The notes: generated by a model not told the origin, from the sequence alone. A stretch of 64,000 nucleotides of DNA from JANNOG01 sp050329415 (GCA_050329415.1 JBHJOS010000046.1:10335-74334); one strand, 5' to 3'. Shown: positions 16,126-26,125, counted from the stretch's first letter. A program made the numbers and translations.

Positions 16126-19100
16126 TCAGCGCCGCGTGAGTACCGCCACCGTGTGAGCGGGCACCGTGACCGAGCCGGTCGCCCGGTCCCACTCGGTGTC
16201 CCGCACCACGTCGTCCGCGCCCCGCTCCTGCACCGGGTGGAGCCGGAACCGGGCGCCGTCGAGTCCCGGCACCTGCTGGGTCACCGCGTCAGGGCTCGCG
16301 TTGACGACGACGAGGATCCCCTCGCTGCGCCGGTCCAGGTCCCGGCCCCCGGTGTCGTCCACGTACATGACGACCACGCCCGGCGCCTGGTCGGTCCCGG
16401 CGATCGGGAAGGACACCCGGTCCTGGATGAGATCGGCGTCGCCGAGGCGGAACAGCGGGCTGGAGTAGCGGATCCGGAGCAGGTCCTCCGCCGCTGCGGC
16501 GGCGGCCGCCACGTCGTCGGCGTCCGGCTGCAGCGCCTCCTCGGCGAGCAGTGGCTGCGCGAACGGCCACTTGGCCTCGTTGTCCCAGGCGGGCGGCAGG
16601 CCGCGGCCGAAGCCGTTGTCCTGACCGTCCCAGCCGATGTGGTTGAACCAGTCGCCGGAGTCGAAGGAGTTCCGATCCAGCGACTTCGAGCGCAGCAGGT
16701 CCGCCCCGGCGTGCCAGAACGCCGGGGTCTGGGACAGCGCCGGCAGCGACAGCGCCACGGTGTTGAGGCGCACCCGCTGGTCCATGGGGGTGCCCGGGGG
16801 CAGCTTGTACGTGAGGGCGTCCCAGATCGTCTCGTTGTCGTGGGCGTCGACGTAGGTGACGATCTCGGCCGGGTCCTCGGCGTAACCCACCGGTGAGCCG
16901 TTGTAGTCGACCTCGGCGCCGGTGATCTCGGTGCCGGCGGCGCCGACGAACGCGTAGTCCCGCAGGTTGCCGGCCAAGCCGACCTTGACCGTGTCGTGGT
17001 AGCGCAGCAGCCGCGCGAGCTGCTCGTCGTCGCTGCCGTTGGCCGGGCTGTCGTTGGGCATGGTGACCAGGCCACTGGCGATGCCCTGGATCCGTGGGTC
17101 CTCGTCGAACGGCCCGCCGCCGCGGGCGGCGTCGCGCAGCCGGTCGGAGAACGTGGCGATCTCGGTCCCGGCGAGGTTGCCCTGGCGGGCCTGGACGAAG
17201 CGGGCGTCGTTGGCGACCTCGCCGAAGTTCCAGCCCTCGCCGTAGATCGTCACCCGGGTGCCGTCCACCCCGTCGTCACGGACCGTGAGAGCGTCGAGGG
17301 CCTCGCGGACCGCCAGCATGTTGTCCCGCGAGTGGTGGCCCATGAGATCGAACCGGAAGCCGTCGACCTTGTAGTCCCGCGCCCACACCACGACCGCGTC
17401 CACCATGATCTTCTCGGCCATGGCGTGCTCGGTGGCGATATTCTGGCAGCACGTCGAGGTCTCGACCGCGCCGGTGGTCGCGTTGAGCCGGTGGTAGTAC
17501 CCCGGCACCACCCGGTCGAGCACGGACTTCGGGTCCTGCCCGGCCGCCGCCGTGTGGTTGAACACCACGTCCAGCACGACGTTGAGTCCGTCGGCGTGCA
17601 GGGCGCCCACCATGGTGCGGAACTCGACCACCCGGGAGGCGCCGGTGGGCTCGGTGGCGTAGGACCCCTCGGGCGCCAGCCAGTGGAACGGGTCGTAGCC
17701 CCAGTTGAAGGCGTCCTGGGCGCGGATCTCGCCGATGCACGCCTGCTGCTCGGGGCTGTCCGGCGGGAACGACGCGAGGTCGCAGGCCGGCGCCAGCTGG
17801 TCCGCCGGATCCTCGGGGATGGTCGCGATGTCGAACGTCGGCAGCAGGTGCACGGTGGTGAGCCCGGCGTCGGACAGCTCGCGCAGCCGCTCGCGGCCCT
17901 GGCCCTCGTCGGCGAAGGCGAGGTAGGTGCCGCGGTTGGCCTCGGGCACCTCGGGGTCCCCGATCGAGAAGTCGCGGACGTGCAGCTCGTAGATTGACTG
18001 GTCCTCGGGCTGGGCGAGGCCCTTCGGCACCGCCTCGCGCCACTGCGCCGGCGCCAGCGCCGGGTCGGCGAGGTCGACGAGCACCGACCGGGTGGAGTCG
18101 ACCGTCAACGCCACCGAGTACGGGTCGGTGACCTCGTTGACCTCGACCTGCCCGGTGGACGGGGCGTAGACCGTGACTCGGTACAGGTACTCCTGTCCCT
18201 GCTGCACCCACCGGCTCGCGGTCCACGACCCGTCACGCTCGCGGCGCATCTGGTGGACCTTCGGCTCACCGGCGCCCCCGGCCGGCCAGAGCAACAGGTC
18301 GACGTCCTGCGCGGTGGGCGCCCACAGCGCGAACCCGGCCTCGCGGGTGGCCTGCCGGGCGTTGCCCCGCCAAGTCACACCGAGGTCCCGGCGGGCGGCA
18401 CGCTCGGCGTACCGGTCGTCGAGGACCCCTGGGATCTGCACCGAGGAGGCGTCGACCAGACGCCCGGCGCCGTCCGACACCGAGACCGCGAGCTGGCCGG
18501 TGAGCAGTTCGGCGGCGGTGTCGCGGTCGCGCCGGTCGATGCGCAGCGCGGCGTGGCCCGCGAGGTGCGGGAACCGCTCCCGCAGCTCCTCGGGCAGGCC
18601 GTCGGAGTCGTGGCCGAGCCGCACGCTCGTCGACCCGGCGGGACCGGTGATCGCGGTGCCGTCGATCGCCAGCCCGCCGTCGGGCGCCCCGTGCAGGCGG
18701 AACCGCAGGGTGCGGGGGTCGGCGGGCAGCTGGTCCGCGGGCCAGGCGAGGTAGTCCTCGCTCAGCCAGTGCACCTTGGCGGCGTCGAGGCTGGGCGGGG
18801 CGGTGCCCTCGGCGGTCTCGATCGTCAGCTGGTTCGTCGCCAGGTCGTAGACGAACGTCGTGGTGAGCCCGTCGGCAGGCACGGTGAAGCCGATGTTCGG
18901 CCCGTCCGGCACGCCACCGGCGCCGTAGTTCTCGTCGAACGACAGCCCGTGCGCGGCCTTGACCTCGTACGAGCCGGCCGGGATCTGGGTGGTCGCGAGG
19001 GTGTAGACGCCGTCGCGGTCCGGGTCCTGCAGCCACGAGCGCATGCAGTCCGGCTGCCAGTCGCCGGAGCAGCCCATCTTGGACTGGAACGACCCGGGCG

Positions 19101-21963
19101 CGGTGATGATCGGGCCGTCGGCGGTGGACGAGACGTGTTTCGTCCGGTGGTCGTAATAGAAGGTGATGTCACCGCCGGCGTGGGTGTACGGGATGTTCGG
19201 CCCGTTCGGCTGGGCGCCCTCGCCGTAGTTCTCGTCCCACGACCGGTTGATCGCTGCCTTGTAGGCGTACGTCCCGGCGGGCAGCGGGAAGGTCTTCGAC
19301 CAGATCTCGTCGCCGTTGGGGCGCAGGCTCAGCTGCGCGGCCTCGCAGTCCGGCTGCCAGTCGCCCGGGCAGCCCATCTCGGAGTTGTGGTCACCGGGCA
19401 CCGAGACCGCGTCCGGCTGCTCGACGTCGCCGACCCCGCCGCCGGTCGGCGGGGCGCTGGTCGGGGCCGCGATCCGGCCCCAGGAGCCGTCGGCGCTCAC
19501 CCGGCCTGCGGCGTCCAGGGAGACCGCGCGGACCTCGACGAGGGTGCCGTCGGCGAGGTCGGCCGCGCTGGGGAAGACCCGGTAGTTCGGGTTGTCGTCG
19601 GTGCCGAGCGGGGTCCACTCGTCGTCGCCGACGACCCGCCAGGCGAACGAGACGTCCGCATAGGCGTCCGTGGTCAGCCCGGCGCCCACCTCGACCCGGC
19701 CGGCCCGCGACCCGGTGCCGCGGACCAGGTCACCGCCGGGGGCGGTGGGTGAGGTGACGACGACGCCCGGGGCCTCGCGCGGCCGGTCGACGCGGCCGTC
19801 GGCAGCCCAGGTCGCCGCGCTCAGCGGCGGCACGGTGAGCGTGGTGCGGCCCTCGCGGTCGGTGCGCACGGTCTCCACGTCGCCCCAGAGCGGGCGGAAC
19901 CGGTCGCGGTCGCTGAAGGTGTCGACCTCGACGGTGCGCGGCTCGGCGGTGTTGTTGAAGGCGACGAGGTACTCGCGGTCGGGCCGGTCCCGGCGGTCGG
20001 TGCCCACCCGGCTGGCGACGAAGAGTCCGGCGTCCTCGGAGGCATAGCGGGTCACCTGCGCCCCGTCCGCCAGCGCCGGGTGCTCCTCGCGCAACTCGGC
20101 GAGGTCGGCGATCCAGGTGTACATCGGGTGCGAGGTGTCGAAGTTGGCCTCGGCGGTGGTGGCGTCCGTCCCGATGAGGTCGTCGTCGTTGTACTCCGCG
20201 ACCTGGCTAGGGAACATGTCCTGACGCGCCAGCTGGTCCCCGCCGTCACCGACGAAGCCCTGCTCGTCGCCGTAGTAGACGACGGGCTGGCCGCGGGTGA
20301 GGTACATGACGGCGTGGGCGAGGCGGTCGCGCTCCAGCAGCTCCTCGGGACTGCTGGAGGCACCGGCGAGGAAGAACCCGACCCGGCCCATGTCGTGGTT
20401 GCCGAGGAAGGTCGGCGAGGAGTAGGCGTTGGAGTCGGCGTCGGTGTACCAGTCGTCGCCGTCGAACAGCTCGACGAGGTTGTCGCCGCCCTCGCCCCGG
20501 GCGTACGCCACCGCCTTCTGCTGGAAGAAGAAGTCGATGGTGGCCTGGACGTCGCCCTCGGTGCTGTAGCGGGCGAGGAATGCCGGGTCGGCCTCGAAGA
20601 CCTCGCCGAAGGCGAAGAAGTCGTCGTTGCCGATGGCGTCCGCGGTCTCGGTGAGATGCGGGGCGAACTCCTGCCAGAACTCGATGTTGACGTGCTTCAT
20701 GGTGTCGATGCGGAAGCCGTCGACGCCGAACTCGACCCACGTCTCGAAGATGTCCTTCATGCCGTCGACGACGACCGGGTTCTCGGTCATGAGGTCGTCG
20801 AGGCCGATGAAGTCGCCCCACTCGGTCGACTCCCCGGCGAACGTCGAATCACCGCGGTTGTGGTAGAGCGTGACGTCGTTGAGCCACGCCGGGACCTTCA
20901 CGTCCTCGTCGCCCGGGCGCAGGAACGGCGTGTAGGGGAACGACACCTCGGGGTCCAGCTCGGGGAAGGTGTCGGTGCCCGCGAAGTCGTAGGGGTCGAA
21001 CGGGTTGCCGTCGGCGTCGCGCCACGGCTCCTGCTCGACCGGGATGTAGCCGTAGGTGCCCTCGCGGTAGTCGATGACGTCCGCGGTGTGGTTGGTGACG
21101 ATGTCGAAGAAGACCTTCATCCCCCGGGCGTGCGCCTGGTCGATGAGTTCCGCCATCTCCTCGTTCGTGCCGAGGTGCGGGTCGAGCTGGGTGTAGTCGA
21201 CGGTCCAGTAGCCGTGGTATCCGGCGCTCTCGTTCGCTCCGGTTCCCTGGACCGGCTTGTTCTTGAACGACGGCGTCAGCCAGATCGCGGTCGTGCCGAG
21301 GCCCTCGATGTAGTCGAGCCGCTGGATGATCCCGGCCAGGTCCCCGCCGTGGTAGTACGCCCGGTGGGTGGGGTCGAACCCGTGGTCGGACCGGGTGCCC
21401 TCGACGCCGCCGAGGTCGTTCGACGGGTCGCCGTTCTCGAACCGGTCCGCCATGACGAAGTAGAAATTCTCGCGCGTGGGGGCGGGCCGCAGCGACCGCT
21501 GCGCGAGATCCCGGTCGGAGTCGCTCACCTCGTCGTCGGCGAGGTGCTCCAGCGGGGTGACGGTCGTCAGGCGGGTCTCGTCGTCGTAGGACACCTGGAC
21601 GCGGGTGTCGGCGCCCACGCTGACGGGGTAGTTCGGGCCGTCATCGACGCCGCCGGCGCCGAAGTTCTCGTCCCACGAGCCGTTGATCGCGACCTTGTAC
21701 TCCGAGGCGCCCGCCGGCAGCGCGAACTCGCCGGTGTAGGTGGCGGTGTCGTCGACGCGGGCCAGCTGGGTCGCCTCGCAGGCGGGGTCCCAGTCGGACC
21801 CGCAGCCGTTCTCGTCCTGCAGGCTGCCGACCAGGGTGACGGTCCGCTCGTCGGGACCGGTGGTCGCCGTCGCGGGCAGGGGGAGGAGGGTGGCGGCGAG
21901 GGTCAACGCAGCGGTCGCGGCGCTCCACCCCAGCACGCGCCCGAGTCGCGTCCGGTAGGACAT
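16126..21963 (-). CDS. Giant secreted alpha-amylase/pullulanase fusion
   Basis: A 1,945-residue secreted enzyme with a signal peptide, an X25/SusE-like starch module (NGCGSDWDPACEATQL ... NGSWDENFG), and a GH13 alpha-amylase domain with DIVTNHT, GFRIDTMKH (nucleophile D420), FGEVFE (E454) and GNHD (D524). Two more X25 modules follow (about 870-1080). The C-terminal GH13 pullulanase domain has YELHVRDFS, the pullulanase signature FNWGYDP, GFRFDLMGHH (D1539), YGEGWNFGE (E1576) and VDAHDNE (D1709). Both active sites look complete, so it should cut both alpha-1,4 and alpha-1,6 bonds of starch, glycogen or pullulan outside the cell. ATG 21963 has TGGAG four bases upstream. No maltose transporter gene is nearby. 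Confidence 0.93.
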   Translation of the reverse strand: MSYRTRLGRVLGWSAATAALTLAATLLPLPATATTGPDERTVTLVGSLQDENGCGSDWDPACEATQLARVDDTATYTGEFALPAGASEYKVAINGSWDENFGAGGVDDGPNYPVSVGADTRVQVSYDDETRLTTVTPLEHLADDEVSDSDRDLAQRSLRPAPTRENFYFVMADRFENGDPSNDLGGVEGTRSDHGFDPTHRAYYHGGDLAGIIQRLDYIEGLGTTAIWLTPSFKNKPVQGTGANESAGYHGYWTVDYTQLDPHLGTNEEMAELIDQAHARGMKVFFDIVTNHTADVIDYREGTYGYIPVEQEPWRDADGNPFDPYDFAGTDTFPELDPEVSFPYTPFLRPGDEDVKVPAWLNDVTLYHNRGDSTFAGESTEWGDFIGLDDLMTENPVVVDGMKDIFETWVEFGVDGFRIDTMKHVNIEFWQEFAPHLTETADAIGNDDFFAFGEVFEADPAFLARYSTEGDVQATIDFFFQQKAVAYARGEGGDNLVELFDGDDWYTDADSNAYSSPTFLGNHDMGRVGFFLAGASSSPEELLERDRLAHAVMYLTRGQPVVYYGDEQGFVGDGGDQLARQDMFPSQVAEYNDDDLIGTDATTAEANFDTSHPMYTWIADLAELREEHPALADGAQVTRYASEDAGLFVASRVGTDRRDRPDREYLVAFNNTAEPRTVEVDTFSDRDRFRPLWGDVETVRTDREGRTTLTVPPLSAATWAADGRVDRPREAPGVVVTSPTAPGGDLVRGTGSRAGRVEVGAGLTTDAYADVSFAWRVVGDDEWTPLGTDDNPNYRVFPSAADLADGTLVEVRAVSLDAAGRVSADGSWGRIAAPTSAPPTGGGVGDVEQPDAVSVPGDHNSEMGCPGDWQPDCEAAQLSLRPNGDEIWSKTFPLPAGTYAYKAAINRSWDENYGEGAQPNGPNIPYTHAGGDITFYYDHRTKHVSSTADGPIITAPGSFQSKMGCSGDWQPDCMRSWLQDPDRDGVYTLATTQIPAGSYEVKAAHGLSFDENYGAGGVPDGPNIGFTVPADGLTTTFVYDLATNQLTIETAEGTAPPSLDAAKVHWLSEDYLAWPADQLPADPRTLRFRLHGAPDGGLAIDGTAITGPAGSTSVRLGHDSDGLPEELRERFPHLAGHAALRIDRRDRDTAAELLTGQLAVSVSDGAGRLVDASSVQIPGVLDDRYAERAARRDLGVTWRGNARQATREAGFALWAPTAQDVDLLLWPAGGAGEPKVHQMRRERDGSWTASRWVQQGQEYLYRVTVYAPSTGQVEVNEVTDPYSVALTVDSTRSVLVDLADPALAPAQWREAVPKGLAQPEDQSIYELHVRDFSIGDPEVPEANRGTYLAFADEGQGRERLRELSDAGLTTVHLLPTFDIATIPEDPADQLAPACDLASFPPDSPEQQACIGEIRAQDAFNWGYDPFHWLAPEGSYATEPTGASRVVEFRTMVGALHADGLNVVLDVVFNHTAAAGQDPKSVLDRVVPGYYHRLNATTGAVETSTCCQNIATEHAMAEKIMVDAVVVWARDYKVDGFRFDLMGHHSRDNMLAVREALDALTVRDDGVDGTRVTIYGEGWNFGEVANDARFVQARQGNLAGTEIATFSDRLRDAARGGGPFDEDPRIQGIASGLVTMPNDSPANGSDDEQLARLLRYHDTVKVGLAGNLRDYAFVGAAGTEITGAEVDYNGSPVGYAEDPAEIVTYVDAHDNETIWDALTYKLPPGTPMDQRVRLNTVALSLPALSQTPAFWHAGADLLRSKSLDRNSFDSGDWFNHIGWDGQDNGFGRGLPPAWDNEAKWPFAQPLLAEEALQPDADDVAAAAAAAEDLLRIRYSSPLFRLGDADLIQDRVSFPIAGTDQAPGVVVMYVDDTGGRDLDRRSEGILVVVNASPDAVTQQVPGLDGARFRLHPVQERGADDVVRDTEWDRATGSVTVPAHTVAVLTRR

Positions 21964-22055
21964 GGCACTCCAGAGGTGTCCGGCGTCAACGACGACGCAG
22001 TGGCCCGTCTGCGTGACGGCAAGCACCCGAACCGTATCTCAGTGGGACCAACGGA

Positions 22056-22790
22056 GTGAACCGCGTCAGCGGCGGTGTCGAGGTCGTCCTCGACGCAGAC
22101 GTGCCCGAGGGCACGCACTCCGGCGCCTTCTTCGCCACCGGCGAGGGTCTCGACGTCGCCTACTTCGTGACCCTCGAGGTCGCGGACGGGGCCGCCACGG
22201 CCGCGAACCTGGACTACTCGACCGCCGAGGGGTTCACGTTCGACCTCTACACGACGGTGGCCGAACTGGTCCTGACGCCCGGGCAGCGGGTCACGCTCAC
22301 CGCGCCGTCGGGGGTCGACCTCGGTGACTTCGAGCTCGAGGTCTTCCTGCCGGAGAGCGAGGACCTGGGGTTCCCGTTCTACCTGCCGGAGGAGGTCGGC
22401 GCGACCTACTCCGAGGACAGGTCGAGCGTGAGCTTCGTGGTGCCCGGGGTCCAGCCGGACCAGGAGGACGGCACCGAACCCCAGCCGCTGCCTGTCGGCA
22501 CCGCACTCGAGGTCGTCCTCTTCGAGACGTTTCGACGACGAGCAGCAGACCGCCTTCGCCGACTACCTGGTGACCGGTCTCACCGTCGGCGCCGACGGCG
22601 GGACCGCGACGACCCGGCCGCCGATCCCGACGGCCGTCCCAGCCGGCGAGGGGCCGATGCCGGGCGGCGGGCCGGACGTGGCGGCGCTCACCGCGGGCGC
22701 GCTCGTGGGCGCGGCAAGCCTCGGCGGCAGCGTGCTTCTGCTGCGCCGCCGGGCCGGGGCCGGCACGTCCCTGCCCGGTCGGCACCCCTG
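22056..22790 (+). pseudogene. Remnant of a surface-anchored protein
   Basis: The first frame (from GTG 22056) encodes a beta-rich secreted-type sequence (GVEVVLDADVPEG ... TLTAPSGVDLGDFELEVFLP) but has no signal peptide. Near 22530 the frame breaks: GAGACGTTTCGACGAC reads as ETFRR in frame one, and as FDDEQQTAFADYLVTGLTV one base later. The second frame ends in a hydrophobic segment plus arginines (ALTAGALVGAASL ... LLLRRR), a typical C-terminal anchor, but then runs on without a stop. Missing signal, frameshift and lost stop together indicate decay. The 3' boundary is approximate. Confidence 0.65.
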
Positions 22791-22910
22791 CCGCCACTCG
22801 TCCACGGCCCCGTGTCAGCTCGTCCGTCCTCCCGTCCACAGCCCGCTGTCAGCTCACCCGTCCCCAGGCGCCGGCCGTTCTCAGTCCGCTGCCATCCCCG
22901 TCCCGCGATC

Positions 22911-22939
22911 GTTGCGCCGTGCAACGTGCACTGCGCAAC
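22911..22939. promoter_or_regulatory. Nested inverted repeats upstream of MarR-like gene
   Basis: GTTGCGC (22911-22917) pairs with GCGCAAC (22933-22939), and GTTGC also pairs with GCAAC at 22921-22925. A direct repeat CAACGTGCA occurs twice (22922-22930 and 22938-22946). The site ends about 20 bases before the start codon, suiting autorepression. Confidence 0.45.
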
Positions 22940-22957
22940 AACGTGCAGGAGGGACTT

Positions 22958-23452
22958 ATGGGCTGGGGCGACCGCTTCGTCAAACAGGAAGGACACCCCG
23001 TCCGGTACCACCCGGACGACGACCGGCCGCGGTACGACCTCGCCGACGCTCTCTTCACCGTCGTGCGCCGCTGGCCGACCGTCTGGAAGTCCTCCGACTA
23101 CCACCTCAGCGCGACTCAGGCCGTGCGGTGCTTCCGGCAGAGATCGCGGTACCTGGGCATCATCGACGTGGCCGACGTCCTGGGGACCTCCGACGCCGCG
23201 GCCAGCCGCGCCGTCGACCGGGCCGTCGGCTGGGGCCTGCTGACGAAGGCTCCCGCCGCCATGGACGGCCGGGGCATCGCCGTCAGCCTGACGGACAGGG
23301 GCAGCGAGTACCTGCACGACACGGTGAGCGACGAGCGGCTCTGGCTGCACGACGCGACTCGGCATTGGCCGGAGCACGACCGGGCGACGCTTTCGGACCT
23401 GTCGCTGCAGCTCGTCACCGGCCTGCGCCGGGTCCCGCCGCCGCCGGTGTGA
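22958..23452 (+). CDS. MarR-like winged-helix regulator (paralog)
   Basis: A 164-residue winged-helix protein with ATG preceded by AGGAGGG. Core RYDLADALFTVVRRWPTVW, helix-turn-helix LGIIDVADVLGTSDAAASRAVDRAV and wing GIAVSLTDRGSEYLHDTV. It aligns with the regulator at 15501 over nearly all of its folded part. The ligand is unknown. It stands alone between the surface-protein remnant and the convergent chemoreceptor gene. Confidence 0.78.
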   Translation: MGWGDRFVKQEGHPVRYHPDDDRPRYDLADALFTVVRRWPTVWKSSDYHLSATQAVRCFRQRSRYLGIIDVADVLGTSDAAASRAVDRAVGWGLLTKAPAAMDGRGIAVSLTDRGSEYLHDTVSDERLWLHDATRHWPEHDRATLSDLSLQLVTGLRRVPPPPV

Positions 23453-23490
23453 CGGTGACGGGACCTGGCGACGGGCCCCGGCGGTCGGGA

Positions 23491-25119
23491 TCAGTGGCTG
23501 AAGCGCGCCACCGTGGCCCGCAGCTCCGCGGCCATGCGTGACAGCTCGTCGATCGCCGCCCGGGCCTGGGCCAGCACCTGGGTCGTGCTGTCCGCCGCCG
23601 ATGCCACACCGATGACGTTCTGGGCGATCTCCCCGGCGCCACCGGCCGCCTCCGCCACCGAGCGGGACATCTCCCCGGTGGTCGCGGCCTGCTCCTCGAC
23701 CGCCCCGGCGATGGTCGTCTGGTAATCGTTGATGGAGGCGATGATCTCGCTGATCTCACCGATGGCGGCGACGGCCGCGCGGGTGTCCTCCTGGATGGCC
23801 TCGACCCGCTGCCCGATGTCGTCGGTGGCCTTCGCGGTGCCCTGCGCGAGCTCCTTGACCTCGTTGGCGACGACGGCGAAGCCCTTGCCGGCCTCGCCGG
23901 CGCGCGCGGCCTCGATGGTGGCGTTGAGGGCCAGGAGGTTGGTCTGCTCGGCGATCGAGGTGATGACCTTGACGACGTTGCCGATCTCGGTGCTGGACTC
24001 CCCCAGCTTCGACACCGTGGCGTTGGCGCGCTCCGCCACCGTCACGGCACGCGCCGCGACCTGGGCGGCATCGCTGGCGCTGCTGGCGATCTCGCGGATC
24101 GAGGCGCCCATCTGCTCGGCACCTGCCGCGACCGTCTGGACGTGACCGGAGACGCCCTCGGCGGCGGAAGACACGACGCCCGACTGGACGCTGGTCGCCT
24201 CGGCGCTCGCGGCGATCTGGGTGGACGTGGCGGACAGCTCCTCCGACGACGCCGCCACCGCGTCCGCCGAGCCGACGACCGTCGACATCAGCTCGCGCAG
24301 CGAGGCCAGCGCCTCGTCCAGCGCGGCGGCCGTGGTCCCGACCTCGTCGCGCGACGTCACCCCGCTCGTGCGGGTGAGGTCGCCCTGGGCGAGCCCCTCG
24401 GCGACGCGCTGGACCTGGGCGAGGGGACGCGTGATGGACCGAGCCACGGCGAAGCCCACGGCAACGGCGACCGCGAGGCCGACGACCAGCGTGCTGCCCA
24501 GGGCCACCCGCACGGTCTCGAACTGGGCCTGGGCGTCGCTCGCGCTCTCGTCGGCGGACTCCTGCGCGAGGTCGGACAGTTCGACCAGGCCTGCAGCGGC
24601 AGCCTCCACGAGAGGCCGGCCCTCGGCGTTTCGCAGTTGCTCCCACTCCTCCAGACGCCCTTGGTCGGCGAGCGCGTCCAGCCGTGTCATCACCTCCTGG
24701 TAGGCCTCGACCTCGTCGGTCGTCTGATTCAGGAGCCCGACCAGCTCGGGCGCCGGGTCGGTGGCGAGGTAGGCCTGGCGGGCCTCCTCGAACGCCGCCT
24801 GCGCCGCCTCCTGGGTCGCTCTGTGGCGATCGCGCTCGTCACCGTCGCCATCCTGCGCGTAGTTGGCCGTGGCGAGCCGGGCCTCGAGGACCGCCGCTCG
24901 CATGGTGAGGGCCGCGGCGTTGCGGACGACCTGTTCGTCGTGCATCGCCCGAGTCTGGGCGGCGCTGCTCTCAAGCGCAGTGAGGCCGGTCACACCGACT
25001 GCCACGGCGACGACGGCCGCGACCCCGACGGCAATGAGGATCTTGACCGTGACGCCGAGGTTCCGGAACCCCGACGGGAGCCCTCCGGCGGCTCGGGCGG
25101 TGGCGGAAGGGGTGGTCAC
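23491..25119 (-). CDS. Methyl-accepting chemotaxis protein
   Basis: A 542-residue receptor. TM1 is at about residues 22-45, followed by an extracytoplasmic four-helix-bundle sensor (about 46-185), TM2 (about 186-210), HAMP (about 211-265) and a long signalling domain with the invariant hairpin EQTNLLALNATIEAARAGE. GTG 25119 has GGAGGA behind it. No CheA, CheW or flagellar gene is in the window, so it is an orphan receptor here. The ligand cannot be inferred. Confidence 0.92.
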   Translation of the reverse strand: MTTPSATARAAGGLPSGFRNLGVTVKILIAVGVAAVVAVAVGVTGLTALESSAAQTRAMHDEQVVRNAAALTMRAAVLEARLATANYAQDGDGDERDRHRATQEAAQAAFEEARQAYLATDPAPELVGLLNQTTDEVEAYQEVMTRLDALADQGRLEEWEQLRNAEGRPLVEAAAAGLVELSDLAQESADESASDAQAQFETVRVALGSTLVVGLAVAVAVGFAVARSITRPLAQVQRVAEGLAQGDLTRTSGVTSRDEVGTTAAALDEALASLRELMSTVVGSADAVAASSEELSATSTQIAASAEATSVQSGVVSSAAEGVSGHVQTVAAGAEQMGASIREIASSASDAAQVAARAVTVAERANATVSKLGESSTEIGNVVKVITSIAEQTNLLALNATIEAARAGEAGKGFAVVANEVKELAQGTAKATDDIGQRVEAIQEDTRAAVAAIGEISEIIASINDYQTTIAGAVEEQAATTGEMSRSVAEAAGGAGEIAQNVIGVASAADSTTQVLAQARAAIDELSRMAAELRATVARFSH

Positions 25120-25191
25120 GCGGTCCTCCTGGAGACATCGAGCGCTCGGAGGCGAGCGGCCTCCGTCCCTCAGGACCATCGGCCGGGGGAA

Positions 25192-25209
25192 TCCCCGGCT
25201 GTAGAGCCG
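25192..25209. terminator. Hairpin after folD
   Basis: GCCGGGG and CCCCGGC flank a 4-base loop, 17 bases downstream of the folD stop. It is a likely terminator of the glyA-folD operon, without a U-tract. Confidence 0.5.
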
Positions 25210-25225
25210 GACGCGGCCCGCTCGG

Positions 25226-26125
25226 TCATCGTCCCGGGAGCCCGTCTCCCACCGCGCGTTCCGCCGTCTCCACGACGTTGGTCAGCAGCATCGCGCGGGT
25301 CATCGGGCCGACCCCGCCGGGCATGGGCGCGAGCCATCCGGCGACCTCGGCCACCCCCGGGTCCACGTCGCCGACCAGCCGGGCGCGGCCGGTCGCCGGG
25401 TCCTCGACCCGGGTGATGCCGACATCGAGCACGGCGGCGCCCGGCCGCACCCACTCCGGCTGGATCATCCCCGGCGAGCCCGCGGCCGCGACGACGACGT
25501 CGGCGCGCCGGACGTGCGCCGCGACGTCGCGGGTCGCGGTGTGGACGCTGGTGACCGTGGCATCGACGCCGCGGCGGGTCAGCAGCAGGCCGAGCGGGCG
25601 GCCCACCGTGACTCCCCGGCCGACGACCACCACCTCGGCACCGCGCAGGGGCACGTCGTGGTGCCGCAGCAGTGCGAGGATGGCGCGCGGGGTGCAGGGC
25701 AGGGGGCTCGCGACCTCGCCGGCGACGCCGAGGACCAGGCGGCCGAGGTTGACCGGGTGGAGTCCGTCGGCATCCTTGCCGGGGTGCACCGCTTCGAGCA
25801 CCCGCTGGGCATCGATGCCCCGCGGCAGCGGCAGCTGGACGATGTAGCCGGTGGTCGCGGGGTCGAGGTTGAGGCGCTCGACCGCGGCCAGCACGTCGCC
25901 CGCGACGGCGTCACCCGGCAGGTCCGCCCGGATCGACGCGATGCCCACGTCCGCGCAGTCCCGGTGCTTGCCCGCCACGTACGCCCGGCTCCCGGGGTCG
26001 TCGCCGACCAGCACGGTGCCGAGGCCGGGCACGACGCCCCGCTCGGCCAGCGCCACCACCCGGTCCCGCAGCCCGTCCCTGACCCGCGCGGCCAGTGCCC
26101 GGCCGTCCAGGAGTCGGGCCGTCAC
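25226..26125 (-). CDS. folD: Methylenetetrahydrofolate dehydrogenase/cyclohydrolase
   Basis: A 299-residue FolD, which interconverts methylene-, methenyl- and formyl-tetrahydrofolate in the cytosol. Visible motifs are YVAGKHRDCADVGI (with the catalytic-type Y and K), VQLPLP, PGKDADGLHPVN and the NADP-binding VVVGRGVTVGRPLGLLL, then PMPGGVGPMTRAMLL. Its GTG overlaps the glyA stop by four bases, giving a glyA-folD operon under the ZTP riboswitch. It supplies formyl-THF for purH and purN, which lie about 6 kb away. Confidence 0.95.
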   Translation of the reverse strand: MTARLLDGRALAARVRDGLRDRVVALAERGVVPGLGTVLVGDDPGSRAYVAGKHRDCADVGIASIRADLPGDAVAGDVLAAVERLNLDPATTGYIVQLPLPRGIDAQRVLEAVHPGKDADGLHPVNLGRLVLGVAGEVASPLPCTPRAILALLRHHDVPLRGAEVVVVGRGVTVGRPLGLLLTRRGVDATVTSVHTATRDVAAHVRRADVVVAAAGSPGMIQPEWVRPGAAVLDVGITRVEDPATGRARLVGDVDPGVAEVAGWLAPMPGGVGPMTRAMLLTNVVETAERAVGDGLPGR

